From: a virus
Direction: 5' to 3' (one strand)
IMG/VR virus record: IMGVR_UViG_3300025930_000007
Coordinates: 124,001 to 188,000 of that record
DNA length: 64,000 nucleotides
This document shows positions 23,683 to 31,416 of the stretch, piece after piece. The notes under the pieces were generated by a model that saw nothing but the letters and a program-made list of their open reading frames with translations, had not been told where the DNA came from and searched no databases. The position numbers and the translations under genes were made by a program. The stretch's first letter is position 1; the number at the start of each line of letters is the position of its first letter.

Positions 23683-24057
23683 GTGTTCTCGTATTGCAAG
23701 GTTGTCCATCGCGAGCCTAAGTCTCCCTGGTATGGGTCGGAGGACGTCAGCGTCCTGAACGCCGGCGGAGACAAGATTCTCTTCTATTCGATGCTCTGGC
23801 GGGATGGTCAGCCTCAAGGTCTTCGGTTCGTCGGCCCCCAACCGGCAGCCAGGCTATTCTCGGATCTGCCACTCAACACGGATGGCTTGAAGGCAATGAT
23901 CAAGCGCCTGGACATCGTGGTTGGAATCCCCGAGTGCATGGACGAGCTCGACCAGGACGACATCCGCACCATCGTTCTCCGCGACGTCGCGAATGCTCCC
24001 ATCCCCCAGAAACGTGACTTCCTGGAGCGGGGCTTTGAGCCCTTTCTCTTTCCATGA
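23683..24057 (+). CDS. hypothetical protein, 124 aa (tandem pair, second)
   Basis: GTG 23683 after GGGAGGTCG. Diverged duplicate of the 23297 product (shared VFxYC start, FYS strand, DIxTIV near the end). Its stop overlaps the ART-like gene (ATGA). Confidence 0.65.
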   Translation: MFSYCKVVHREPKSPWYGSEDVSVLNAGGDKILFYSMLWRDGQPQGLRFVGPQPAARLFSDLPLNTDGLKAMIKRLDIVVGIPECMDELDQDDIRTIVLRDVANAPIPQKRDFLERGFEPFLFP

Positions 24058-24563
24058 AGATCGCCGGCTGGCATGGCGGCCCAAGAAATCTGGTCGGGCC
24101 TCTTAGAGGTACCTGTTCCTCCGAAGGATGCGGCGTCTATCTTGCCGACACAAAAGCCTTCGCCGCCCACTTCGGATATCCCCATCGCGTGATAGCGTCG
24201 ATCAGGAATCCACTGGTCGTTGACGGAGAGAACATGCCGGCGCTCGAGGGGAACCTGCATCTTGGATTCTTCAGGGATAGTGCGCCGGATACCACCTGGA
24301 TGCGAGCGAACTACTATGCCTCTGAGAAGGCCGAGCTCCTGGATGTGGATCCGGACCGCGATCGCCAGCTTTATTTCGAACGTCTCTTTAGCCGGTTCGG
24401 GCCCGCACTCAATGCTTATCTACGCAAACGCGGCTATGATTCCATCTTGTTCAAGCTGCAGGTCGATCGCCTGCCGGAGCGCTTCAGCCAGGATCCCAAA
24501 CTCGCCGGGAAAGAAGTCCAGTGGTGGGTTGTGTTCGATTCGGCAAAAGTGCAGCTTGACTAG
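24054..24563 (+). CDS. ADP-ribosyltransferase-like fold protein
   Basis: A 169-aa protein. WHGGPRNLVG at the start, GVYLADTKAFAAHFG (about 27-41), AYLRKRGYDSILFK (about 122-135) and EVQWWVVFDSAKV near the end follow the layout of small phage/toxin ART-fold proteins, where the last strand carries the catalytic Glu. Activity is not certain because the Arg/His of the first strand cannot be placed surely. Overlaps the convergent methyltransferase gene by four bases (CTAG). Confidence 0.65.
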   Translation: MKIAGWHGGPRNLVGPLRGTCSSEGCGVYLADTKAFAAHFGYPHRVIASIRNPLVVDGENMPALEGNLHLGFFRDSAPDTTWMRANYYASEKAELLDVDPDRDRQLYFERLFSRFGPALNAYLRKRGYDSILFKLQVDRLPERFSQDPKLAGKEVQWWVVFDSAKVQLD

Positions 24564-25276
24564 CGCGACGCGATGATGCTCACGGTCGTCGGGACGTGGT
24601 AGTCCGCCGGCATGTCTGGGCCCGGTTTCAGAACCTCAATGGACTTGAAACCTCCGTCCTGCAGGAGCAAGATCAGCGCGGTGGCGGTGGGAACAGTCCT
24701 CAGATCGGAAGATAGATTCGACCGGATCGTGGTAGGCTCACCCTTCGTCCGGGCCCGGAGATGGAAACAGGGTTTGTCATCGACGGCCACTTCCCCATCG
24801 ATGACGAGGATCTCCTTGGTGATCTTCATCGCCTTGCGAAGGACGTGAATCGGATCTGTCAGATGGTAGTGCACTCCCAGCATGAGCGTGACATCGGGAT
24901 CCGCGCCAGTCCACCCATCCTCGTCCTCGAGGTGCGCTTTCATAAAGACGCAGTTATTGATCCCCAAGGTGTAGGCGGCCGCCTCCGCTTCCTGGATGAA
25001 GGCCTCTGAGGAATCCAGGCCCAGGACATGCGCTGCTCCGGATCTCGCAGCTTCCATGCTCCAATAACCTTGGCAGCAGCCGAGATCAAGAACCTTCTTT
25101 CCGGCGAGAGATCCTCCGAAATGGTTGAGGAGCGGCTGGAAGAAGTGAGCCTTGCGCTTCTCGACACGATCCGCCCAGCCAGGCCGCGTGGGGACCGTTT
25201 CTCCCCACGGGAATTCGAAGCGGTAGTGCCAGTAGAGAGCCTTCTCGAGGATCTTGCGGGCTTCGTCCGGGCTCAT
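24560..25276 (-). CDS. SAM-dependent methyltransferase, DUF1698/CmoB-like
   Basis: A 238-aa protein. The opening WHYRFEFPWGETVPTR and motif I VLDLGCCQGYWSMEAARSGA resemble the CmoB/DUF1698 group, with VLGLDSS as motif II and VTLMLGVHYHL as motif IV. CmoB acts on tRNA U34, but this group also includes small-molecule and glycan methyltransferases. It sits in an operon with a glycosyltransferase and deacetylase, which favours a glycan substrate. ATGA overlap with the upstream gene. Confidence 0.75.
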   Translation of the reverse strand: MSPDEARKILEKALYWHYRFEFPWGETVPTRPGWADRVEKRKAHFFQPLLNHFGGSLAGKKVLDLGCCQGYWSMEAARSGAAHVLGLDSSEAFIQEAEAAAYTLGINNCVFMKAHLEDEDGWTGADPDVTLMLGVHYHLTDPIHVLRKAMKITKEILVIDGEVAVDDKPCFHLRARTKGEPTTIRSNLSSDLRTVPTATALILLLQDGGFKSIEVLKPGPDMPADYHVPTTVSIIASR

Positions 25277-25974
25277 ATCCTTGTCGGAGTGACCTTCACC
25301 GTAAACTTGGGTTTCTCCGGCTCGGGCTTGGGAGGGCTTTCTGGTACCAGTTTGGCGGTTGAATCAGCGTACCAGATGCTCGACCGGTGATTGACGGCAT
25401 AGGATTCCGCGGGCGGATTCGTAATCAGCATGGGCTTCTTGGGGAAGGCCTTATATTCCTCGTGGGTATAAGGGATGAAGGTCTTCCGGTCGAAGACGCG
25501 CACGCCGGGTTCTCCCATGACATGCTTCGTGAAAAAGGGAGGTCCCATCGCGTTCCAGGGTTCCGGCTTGAAATTCTTTCGGCAATCCCAGACGATCTTC
25601 TGCAGGAGTTTATGGCCTTTGGTGACTCCGATGACCGCATTGCTGTAGACCTTCAGGTCCTCGCGCTGCCAGCAGACGAAGAAATCGACGCCGTTCACCA
25701 ACATGTCGATGTTCTTAAGGCATTCCATGTCGGTATCGAGATAGACGCCGCCTTCCCGGTAGAGGATCTCGTAGCGGGCGATGTCCGAGCGCTGGGCCAA
25801 GCTCGTGCATTTCGGGAAGATATCCCGGTTGTTCAGCTTGCTGCATTCCTTTTCCGTCCAGAGCTTCATCGTCCAGGTCGGATGCAGCTTCATCCAGGAC
25901 TCGCCCCATTTCGAGAAGTGGAAGGGCATGGGCTTACCGCCCAGCCAGATTCGATGGAAGATTTTCGGGATCAT
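25273..25974 (-). CDS. GT32-type glycosyltransferase
   Basis: A 233-aa protein with the signature of GT32 sugar transferases: IPKIFHRIWLGG at the N-terminus and LYREGGVYLDTDME (DxD motif, 80-82) that binds the metal-nucleotide sugar. It has no membrane helix, so it likely acts in the cytosol on a lipid- or protein-linked glycan. ATGA overlaps on both sides. Confidence 0.85.
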   Translation of the reverse strand: MIPKIFHRIWLGGKPMPFHFSKWGESWMKLHPTWTMKLWTEKECSKLNNRDIFPKCTSLAQRSDIARYEILYREGGVYLDTDMECLKNIDMLVNGVDFFVCWQREDLKVYSNAVIGVTKGHKLLQKIVWDCRKNFKPEPWNAMGPPFFTKHVMGEPGVRVFDRKTFIPYTHEEYKAFPKKPMLITNPPAESYAVNHRSSIWYADSTAKLVPESPPKPEPEKPKFTVKVTPTRI

Positions 25975-26744
25975 CTATGCGAGGCCTCCAGAAGCTGGGC
26001 GACGACGGGCAGGAAATGAAAGGAATGGGTGATCTCGGATTCAACCTTCCCCTCGGCCTTGAGAGCGGCCGCGCGGCGTTCGTAGCGGAGCAGCCGGCCC
26101 GGATCCGGCCAGCGCAGGGGTGAAGAGGCGGGAAAGATCGTTTCGGTTTTCAGTGCTGCAGGAGATGACAGCAACAATGGTCCGAGGGTTTCCCTCAGGA
26201 TGCTGTAGGTCTCGCGCAGCGCGGATGTTTTTAGCTCGGTCTCCTCGGCCGAGAGGGCGAATTCCTGCCGGGGCTGGCCATCCGGAACGGTCTGGACGCC
26301 ATAGCTCTCCTTCCCTTGGGGCTTCTGGTAGAGAAGCGGTACCTCGTAAGTCCCCGCCCAGGGCGCGTCGTCCGCGCTGCCGACGATCGCCAAGGTAAGA
26401 TCGTGGACGGGGTTATAGAACTCGACGGCGTCGCAGAGGATCTGCTCGGGCTTCGTATTCTTGAGCAGATTCCGAACCTGATGGGCGATGTGGTGGAAGT
26501 AGTCGCTGTTCACATGGAGAAGCCCGTCGTAGAAGGCCTGCTCCGGATGCGAAAGGAAGATCGCGTTGTCCAGGAGGCCGATCGACCGGAGGCCCTTTCT
26601 GGTTTCGTCTTCCCTGGCCTTGCCGCCGCCGTCGGTCAGGAAGATGATGAAGGGCCGCACTTTTTTGAGGAGCGCGAGGATTGCGATCTCGTGATTGGGA
26701 TGGCTGAAGACCACCACGGTCTTCTGTTTAAGGTCGAAGGACAT
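25971..26744 (-). CDS. PIG-L/LmbE-like deacetylase with altered metal motif
   Basis: A 257-aa protein with PIG-L layout: VVVFSHPNHEIAI (H15-E19), FLTDGGG (36-41), and FYNPVHDLT (H114). The usual HPDDE reads HPNHE: the general-base Asp is Asn and the metal-ligand Asp is His. Zinc could still bind (His-His-His), but de-N-acetylation by the standard mechanism is uncertain. First in the operon with GT32 and methyltransferase genes, transcribed from the GTAAAC-type promoter at 26773-26801. Confidence 0.75.
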   Translation of the reverse strand: MSFDLKQKTVVVFSHPNHEIAILALLKKVRPFIIFLTDGGGKAREDETRKGLRSIGLLDNAIFLSHPEQAFYDGLLHVNSDYFHHIAHQVRNLLKNTKPEQILCDAVEFYNPVHDLTLAIVGSADDAPWAGTYEVPLLYQKPQGKESYGVQTVPDGQPRQEFALSAEETELKTSALRETYSILRETLGPLLLSSPAALKTETIFPASSPLRWPDPGRLLRYERRAAALKAEGKVESEITHSFHFLPVVAQLLEASHR

Positions 26745-26772
26745 TTTAGGTTCCGCCCGTATCTCCTGAATG

Positions 26773-26801
26773 AAGATACGCGGTTTACCTGAAAAAGTCC
26801 A
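26773..26801 (-). promoter_or_regulatory. promoter TGGACT-N17-TATCTT with GTAAACCGCG box
   Basis: Minus strand: TGGACT (26801-26796), 17-base spacer containing GTAAACCGCG (26788-26779), TATCTT (26778-26773). It precedes the PIG-L operon by 28 bases and matches the box in the recombinase and RNA ligase promoters. Confidence 0.65.
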
Positions 26802-26802
26802 G

Positions 26803-27723
26803 CTATGAGCAGCAGAACTCCGTCGTCGGAGGGAGCACGCCGGACGTCACGAAGACGCTGGTGACGCTGGCGGAATCCGGGAAGACGTTCCCCGAACCCA
26901 TGAAGATAGCTGCCACATCCCCCGGCATGGTGCCGAAGTTGATGCCGCCGATGAGCAGGAACGTCAAGGGAACGACCACACCATCCAGGTAAAGCGTCGG
27001 AACTCCCCCGGCGCTGACCGTCAGATGGACCTCGTGCGTTCCATTGTTGGGAGTCCAGGAGCCGCTGTAGACGGAGGCCCCGACGCTCGGCCCGATCGAC
27101 AGGAACAGCGTTCCGTTGTCGACCATGCGAAGGTCGAATCCATAGGTGGCGCCGGTGCCCACCAGGAAGAACTGATAGAACGAGAAGCCTCCGCCGGTCG
27201 GTGCAGGATATTCCGTGAAGGTCGCCTGATACGTGATGTTGTTGACGCTGGGGAAACTGATCGGCTTGGTGGCGGCCGGGACGTCGTTGTTCGCCGCGGA
27301 ATCCATGTGCATGACGCCCGGAGTAAAAGAGACGGAGCCTCCCTTGCCGCCGAAAGCATTGCTGAAGGTCCACCCGCAGACGGGACCTGGAGTCACCGCG
27401 TTGATGGGCCCTCCGGTGCAAGGGAAACAGTCGGCCAGGATCGAGGCCGTTACGCAGGAAGGGGTCGGAGGAGGCGTTGGAGTGGGAGTCGGCGCCGGCG
27501 GAGTGGGGTTATTGGAAGCCCACAGGCCGCTCGCGGGGCCCGACGTCGGAGACGAGAGGGGAGTTCCCATCCTGGCGATCGGTGCGACGAAGGCGACGAC
27601 CTGTTTGGGGATCGGGCCCTTGAAGCATTGAAGGGAAGGCATGCCGCGCGGAGTGGTCGGCTTTGTGACGATGCAGTTGGGCCGACGAGGCGGCGGCGGT
27701 GGCGGGTTCCCCGGCTTGTTCAT
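26803..27723 (-). CDS. GPASGLW-box surface protein with laminin-G-like domain
   Basis: A 306-aa protein; ATG 27723 follows GGAGG. Layout: Pro-rich N-terminus, SGPASGLW (61-68), PTPTPTPPPTP linker, CVTASILADCF, then a jelly-roll domain (about 110-306) with FSFYQFFLVGTGATYGFD, HEVHLTVSAGGVPTLYLDG and a final FCC. This is the concanavalin-A/laminin-G-like layout of glycan binders. Paralogous to the 62441-63304 product. There is no signal peptide, so display on a particle is more likely than secretion. Confidence 0.75.
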   Translation of the reverse strand: MNKPGNPPPPPPRRPNCIVTKPTTPRGMPSLQCFKGPIPKQVVAFVAPIARMGTPLSSPTSGPASGLWASNNPTPPAPTPTPTPPPTPSCVTASILADCFPCTGGPINAVTPGPVCGWTFSNAFGGKGGSVSFTPGVMHMDSAANNDVPAATKPISFPSVNNITYQATFTEYPAPTGGGFSFYQFFLVGTGATYGFDLRMVDNGTLFLSIGPSVGASVYSGSWTPNNGTHEVHLTVSAGGVPTLYLDGVVVPLTFLLIGGINFGTMPGDVAAIFMGSGNVFPDSASVTSVFVTSGVLPPTTEFCCS

Positions 27724-27742
27724 AAATTCCTCCGACCTTCTG

Positions 27743-27771
27743 AGTATAACCGTTGGGCGGGAGGAAGAAAA
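27743..27771 (-). promoter_or_regulatory. promoter TTTTCT-N17-TATACT
   Basis: Minus strand, TATACT (27748-27743) with a weak -35 at 17 bp. Lies 20 bases before the start of the laminin-G-like gene and is followed by GGTCGGAGG. Confidence 0.45.
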
Positions 27772-27773
27772 CG

Positions 27774-28133
27774 TTACTTTCTTTTGTCGACGAAGCCGAG
27801 CAGCCTGGTCGGGATTGAATGGAAACCGCACTGTTCGACACCATTCGAGCGCCAGGTATGGAGGACGCTGGGTGAGATATTGCCGTCTGGGTCGATCTTG
27901 TGACCTTGAGGCTCGGTCTCTCCACGTTTGCGGTAGAGCGTCATAAGCTGCGTGCAGTCAGGGCAGCGTGCGTAGAGCATGAGGCAATAGCTGTCGTCGA
28001 GATCGGCGAATTCCCCGCTGCGGTCGATCCAGGCCCATTCGCCGGGTTTCATCTGCTCGATCTGGGCATCAGGAAGGAAGCCATCCCTGGCGGCCGCGGA
28101 TAGCTTGAACTCGTAATATCCTTGGGTCGGCAT
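27774..28133 (-). CDS. DUF6527-like protein, 119 aa
   Basis: CPDC at the middle and a C-terminal SPSVLHTW, CGFHSIPTRLLGF element resemble DUF6527 proteins, like the 2601 product on the other strand. Zinc binding by the Cys/His residues is likely. One base separates it from the upstream gene. Confidence 0.55.
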   Translation of the reverse strand: MPTQGYYEFKLSAAARDGFLPDAQIEQMKPGEWAWIDRSGEFADLDDSYCLMLYARCPDCTQLMTLYRKRGETEPQGHKIDPDGNISPSVLHTWRSNGVEQCGFHSIPTRLLGFVDKRK

Positions 28134-28134
28134 T

Positions 28135-28365
28135 TCAGGCCTTCAGCTTGATCGGGACCAGCAATCTGACAATGTGGTAGTCGTGCATCAAGGCCAGATG
28201 CAGGATCGCCTTCTTCCACTCTGCGTCCTTTTCATGCTTCGATGCGTCCGGAGCGGCATCGTAGATCACTTCCTTGCAGAGAATGCAGGTGATGCGCCGG
28301 CAGAATTGGCCGATACGTTCCGTCTGGAGATCGTGGTCGGCGTTGAAGGGGCGGTGAAGAGGCAT
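28135..28365 (-). CDS. small Cys-containing protein, 76 aa
   Basis: ATG 28365 lies seven bases after a -10 box; a GTG directly before it (28368) is also possible. FCRRITCILCKEV forms a CxxxxCxxC cluster and two His follow (HLALMHDYH), consistent with a zinc site. Function unknown. Confidence 0.55.
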   Translation of the reverse strand: MPLHRPFNADHDLQTERIGQFCRRITCILCKEVIYDAAPDASKHEKDAEWKKAILHLALMHDYHIVRLLVPIKLKA

Positions 28366-28372
28366 CACCTTT

Positions 28373-28400
28373 ACGATATCTCGTTTATCCGGAAAGTCCA
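28373..28400 (-). promoter_or_regulatory. promoter TGGACT-N16-TATCGT with ATAAACGAG box, leaderless
   Basis: Minus strand: TGGACT (28400-28395), 16-base spacer with ATAAACGAG, TATCGT (28378-28373), then seven bases to ATG 28365. Confidence 0.55.
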
Positions 28401-28407
28401 GAGCCGC

Positions 28408-28914
28408 CTACTCTTGGATTTTCAACATCTTCCGGAGCTCGGGCGTGAGCGGGAGGATGTTCCGGTAGATGATCTCGCCGCTGGGGATGATCAGGAACTC
28501 ACGGAGATGGCGCTTGGTGATGATCATGAGCACCCAGACGCCGGTGCGGCGATATTCCTTCTGGAAGGCCTCATCCTCTTCGGGCAGCGGCGTATACTGG
28601 GCCCAGAAGTTCGGCGCCGTGTGGGCGGCCTTCTCGTCGCCGGAAAAGATCAGGGTCGTATTGCGCTCATCGACCGAGAGCGTGTAGGTCCCGTTCTTGA
28701 CGTCCAGATTGATCTTCTTCAAAGGATCGAAGGTCTGAGCGATGATCGTTTCCATGTCCTGCGGAGAGGGGTGATAGTCCACGAGGAACACGGGAAGGGT
28801 TTCCGTGCGGGCGCTGTTGGGTCCCCTCATCCGGGTGGTCAAGGTGCCCACCAGAATGTGAGTATCCTCTCCCTCGGTCATGTTCTTGTAGAAGGGATCG
28901 TCGGTCAGGCCCAT
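28408..28914 (-). CDS. hypothetical protein, 168 aa
   Basis: Soluble, strand-rich (GTYTLSVDERNTTLIFSGDE; VWVLMIITKRHLREFLII). No Cys, no membrane helix, no motif recognised. Directly follows the 28915 gene, so is probably co-transcribed with it. Confidence 0.6.
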   Translation of the reverse strand: MGLTDDPFYKNMTEGEDTHILVGTLTTRMRGPNSARTETLPVFLVDYHPSPQDMETIIAQTFDPLKKINLDVKNGTYTLSVDERNTTLIFSGDEKAAHTAPNFWAQYTPLPEEDEAFQKEYRRTGVWVLMIITKRHLREFLIIPSGEIIYRNILPLTPELRKMLKIQE

Positions 28915-29523
28915 TCAGTTCCCCTTAGCACACCCGACATTGGAAAGCTTCTCACTGACGTTGTCCAGACTCTTCTTGGTGGTTTGGATCATCGCTTTGA
29001 GTTGATGGACATTCTCCTTCACCTTGGTGCGCTCAGAAATGCGCTTGGAGACCCAAGAGCTGAAGGCAAGTTGTTTCCGCTCGAGCGTGATTCCCTCGAA
29101 CTGGCACCAGACTTCGCCGCTGTCCCCCAAGCTGATCGTCGGGAACTTGGTTCCGTCCTTGAGGGTCATCTCGCCGATGGTAAAGTCCGGCTGCTGCAGC
29201 GCCCCGACTTCCACGATCACGCGCTCCAGCTCCTGAAGGCGTTTTTCATAGGTGGAGAGCTCGGCAGCGAGGCGCTTACGCCGGCTGGCCTGCCGTTCGG
29301 CTCCCTGGATGAGCCTGAAGTCGAGGGAGTAGGACTTCGCGCAGCTTCCGCCGACCACGGCTTCCTGTCCGTCTTCGAGCAGCACGGTCCAGTGGATCTC
29401 ATGATCCCGGCCGCACCGGCTGCAGGTGTTCGGATTCCCGGATCCGGGGATGGGGACGAAGGAATCGCCCTGCTCCTCGTACTCGCGGGTGTCCACGACG
29501 GAGATGATCTTGACGATCTTCAT
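28915..29523 (-). CDS. phage zinc-binding protein with coiled coil, 202 aa
   Basis: ATG 29523 is four bases after the preceding TAG. The N-terminal domain has NTCSRCGRDHEIHW and GGSCAKSY, a Cys/His pattern known from uncharacterised phage proteins. A long helical hairpin follows (about 80-200; ERQASRRKRLAAELSTYEKR). Function unknown. Confidence 0.65.
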   Translation of the reverse strand: MKIVKIISVVDTREYEEQGDSFVPIPGSGNPNTCSRCGRDHEIHWTVLLEDGQEAVVGGSCAKSYSLDFRLIQGAERQASRRKRLAAELSTYEKRLQELERVIVEVGALQQPDFTIGEMTLKDGTKFPTISLGDSGEVWCQFEGITLERKQLAFSSWVSKRISERTKVKENVHQLKAMIQTTKKSLDNVSEKLSNVGCAKGN

Positions 29524-29527
29524 CGGC

Positions 29528-29854
29528 CTACCCGACCTGACAGATCTTCTTGCAGAATCCGCAGTGGTAGTGGTGCTTGCGGCAGTCTCCGCACTCCCCG
29601 TCATCATGGAAGATGACGTCGTCGGAGGACTTCCCGCAACGGCACCAGAGATCGGCCTCGCGCTGGAGGGCTTTCTGGGTTGCCGGGCTGATGACGGCCG
29701 CGCCCTTGCAGATCACGCAGGTGATCTTCAGGGACATCCTCTCGACCGGTTTCCCGGGCGAGATCGTCGACGTCTCGATGGTCTGGATGCCGGAGCCCTT
29801 GCACGTCGGGCACTGGAGCATCTTCGGGGGCTTGGGACCCGTGTGAATCTTCAT
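29528..29854 (-). CDS. Cys-rich zinc protein, 108 aa
   Basis: ATG 29854 follows AAGGAGAGGC. Ten Cys: CPTCKGSG and CVICKGA (DnaJ-type repeats), then CRCGK, CGDC and CGFCKKIC. Probably two or three zinc ions. First of an operon to 28408; driven by the promoter at 29884-29913. Confidence 0.7.
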   Translation of the reverse strand: MKIHTGPKPPKMLQCPTCKGSGIQTIETSTISPGKPVERMSLKITCVICKGAAVISPATQKALQREADLWCRCGKSSDDVIFHDDGECGDCRKHHYHCGFCKKICQVG

Positions 29855-29883
29855 ACCGCCTCTCCTTCCTATCGAATGGTCTA

Positions 29884-29913
29884 AGTATATGCTTGAGTAT
29901 ATACTGATGTCAA
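29884..29913 (-). promoter_or_regulatory. promoter TTGACA-N18-TATACT with palindromic spacer
   Basis: Minus strand: consensus TTGACA (29913-29908), 18-base spacer, TATACT (29889-29884). The spacer contains a perfect 10-bp palindrome AGTATATACT (29896-29905) that could be an operator. Confidence 0.65.
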
Positions 29914-29940
29914 TAGGAAAGTGGAGTGAAGAAATGCGAT

Positions 29941-30363
29941 TTAAGCTTCGAAGTGCCAGAGGTCCTGGAGCTTCATCGCCACGAAGGCCACCAGGCGGTC
30001 GCGGTTCTGGTACTCGTTCATCCGGGCGCCGTCGGGGATCTTCCCGGTCCAGTCCTTGCCGAAGATGCGCTCCACCAGAGCCTCGGTTACTTTCCCCGTC
30101 GCGCCCAGGTTCCCGGCGATCGCCCGGACCTCCTTCTCGCTGATCGGAAGGCGGGACTTGGGCTTTCCGGCGACCAGGTGTTCGATGTGCTGCTCGATCC
30201 CGTCGAGGAGGACGTCGCGATCCAGGTTCCGGATCTCCTTCATGCACGCCTCGCAATACGGGATCGAGGCGGTCTCGGAGCTCGGGCCGATCTTGAGCGT
30301 GACATTGACCGACGAGATGTCGATTCGAGGCATCGGCTTTTTGCAGGCGAAGCATTCGGACAT
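29941..30363 (-). CDS. zinc-finger-like protein, 140 aa
   Basis: ATG 30363 follows AAGGAAGGAG. CFACKK at the N-terminus and CEAC at about 37 form a zinc site; the C-terminal half is helical and basic. Divergent from the plus-strand gene at 30410. Possible regulator; family unknown. Confidence 0.6.
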   Translation of the reverse strand: MSECFACKKPMPRIDISSVNVTLKIGPSSETASIPYCEACMKEIRNLDRDVLLDGIEQHIEHLVAGKPKSRLPISEKEVRAIAGNLGATGKVTEALVERIFGKDWTGKIPDGARMNEYQNRDRLVAFVAMKLQDLWHFEA

Positions 30364-30397
30364 GAGGGCTCTCCTTCCTTTCGTTCCCGAGAAGTAT

Positions 30398-30403
30398 TAC
30401 AAT
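30398..30403 (+). promoter_or_regulatory. -10 box TACAAT, leaderless start
   Basis: TACAAT ends six bases before GTG 30410, the same geometry as the DUF6745 and recombinase promoters. The -35 region is poor (TTCCTT). Confidence 0.5.
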
Positions 30404-30409
30404 TCCAGC

Positions 30410-30808
30410 GTGAAGACGTCCATGGGTGTCGCCGAGATGCCGGTCGGCCTGACTGAGAAGGCGATCCGCCTGGATCTGGCGATGCGCGCGGGGTTCCGGG
30501 AGTTCATCACGGAGGGGAACCTCGAGGAAATCATGGTCGAAAAGGGGGCTCTCGAGGCGGTCAAGAGGCATTTCGACGGCCTCTGGGAGCGGGCCGGGGT
30601 CAAGCGATCGCCGGTATACGACGGGATCATCGGGGCGCTTACCGAAGGGCCCAAGACCCTGGAGGAGATCTTCGAGTTCCTGAAGGGGGATCCGGACTTC
30701 GACGACTTCCGGGACCTGGACCGGAAGACCTTCGCCAAGGCAGCCAAGGCCATGTTCGAGGCCGGCCTCCTGACGGTCGACGAGCGCAAGATGTGGGTCC
30801 TGGAGTAA
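30410..30808 (+). CDS. winged-helix-like protein, lone plus-strand gene
   Basis: A 132-aa protein; GTG 30410 fits the -10 spacing, ATG 30422 is the alternative. The C-terminal 70 residues (GIIGALTEGPKTLEEIFEFL, then KAAKAMFEAGLLTVDERKMW) have helix-helix-helix-wing order. It is the only plus-strand gene between 24.6 and 64 kb and is bracketed by a bidirectional terminator, so a regulator is plausible. Confidence 0.6.
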   Translation: MKTSMGVAEMPVGLTEKAIRLDLAMRAGFREFITEGNLEEIMVEKGALEAVKRHFDGLWERAGVKRSPVYDGIIGALTEGPKTLEEIFEFLKGDPDFDDFRDLDRKTFAKAAKAMFEAGLLTVDERKMWVLE

Positions 30809-30820
30809 CCGTTCTTCATC

Positions 30821-30845
30821 AAAACACCCCTTTTCCCGGTGTTTT
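30821..30845. terminator. bidirectional intrinsic terminator
   Basis: AAAACACC (30821-30828) and GGTGTTTT (30838-30845) form a perfect 8-bp stem with A/T ends on both strands, between two convergent genes. Confidence 0.8.
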
Positions 30846-30850
30846 GTGCT

Positions 30851-31306
30851 TCACTGCTTCTTCTCTTCTTCTTTGGCCTGGACTTCATCCAGGGTCTTGA
30901 GGAAGGCCCTCCACGCCTCGGGCTCGACTTTCTTGCCCTTCTGATCCCTGAGGAACTGGGCGGCCTTCACGATCTTCTCGAACTTCACCTTGATACCGTC
31001 GCGCGGCTCGACGCTCATGCCGGCGGGAGTCAGCTTCCAGGCGAAGGTGGGGCGGGGGGCCCCGGTCTCGAGCTTCTGGATCACCTCGCAGTACCCCCAT
31101 TTCCGGAACTTCCCGAGCCAGGCGGCCGCCACGGTCGCCGCGGTCGATCCCTTCCCCATTTCCCCCATGCGCGGGCCGGACTTGATCTCGGAAGGGAAGG
31201 TATCCTTGATCTCGGCGGCCTTGGCGAGGTCGGCGGCGCTGAAGGGAGCCTTCAGCGTGCGGGCGGCCTCCAGGATCTCGAACCACTTCTTCGATTCGGT
31301 CTTCAT
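30851..31306 (-). CDS. winged-helix-like protein under tandem palindromes
   Basis: A 151-aa protein; ATG 31306 follows AAAGGA. FSAADLAKAAEI and WLGKFRKWGYCEVIQKLE, then FAWKLTPAGM look like a winged-helix DNA-binding region; the C-terminus is charged. Two palindromes overlap its promoter region, so autoregulation is likely. Confidence 0.6.
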   Translation of the reverse strand: MKTESKKWFEILEAARTLKAPFSAADLAKAAEIKDTFPSEIKSGPRMGEMGKGSTAATVAAAWLGKFRKWGYCEVIQKLETGAPRPTFAWKLTPAGMSVEPRDGIKVKFEKIVKAAQFLRDQKGKKVEPEAWRAFLKTLDEVQAKEEEKKQ

Positions 31307-31347
31307 GGCTGGGGTCCTTTGGTCATGGCAAATAGCCTCCAAATTCC

Positions 31348-31377
31348 AGATAAGAGCAGGGTCACGGTCAGAGTCAA
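31348..31377 (-). promoter_or_regulatory. promoter TTGACT-N18-TTATCT
   Basis: Minus strand: TTGACT (31377-31372), 18-base spacer, TTATCT (31353-31348), upstream of the 31306 gene. The tandem palindromes begin two bases upstream of its -35. Confidence 0.6.
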
Positions 31378-31378
31378 G

Positions 31379-31416
31379 CTAACATATATGTTAGTTTAAG
31401 ATAACATCTATGTTAG
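31379..31416. promoter_or_regulatory. two tandem palindromic operators
   Basis: CTAACATATATGTTAG (31379-31394) is a perfect 16-bp palindrome; ATAACATCTATGTTAG (31401-31416) is a near copy. Centres are 22 bp apart, two helical turns, so one protein could bind both on the same DNA face. They are A/T-rich in a G+C-rich surrounding. Confidence 0.7.

Noticed and set aside
26803-27723. Collagen or spider-silk-like repeat protein
   Set aside because: Only a short PT-repeat linker is present; the main part is a jelly-roll, not a Gly-X-Y or silk repeat.
28174-29616. A 480-codon plus-strand open frame
   Set aside because: It is antisense to several real minus-strand genes with ribosome sites, overlaps and zinc motifs, has low-complexity Leu/Gly/Arg content and no ribosome site, so is a shadow frame.
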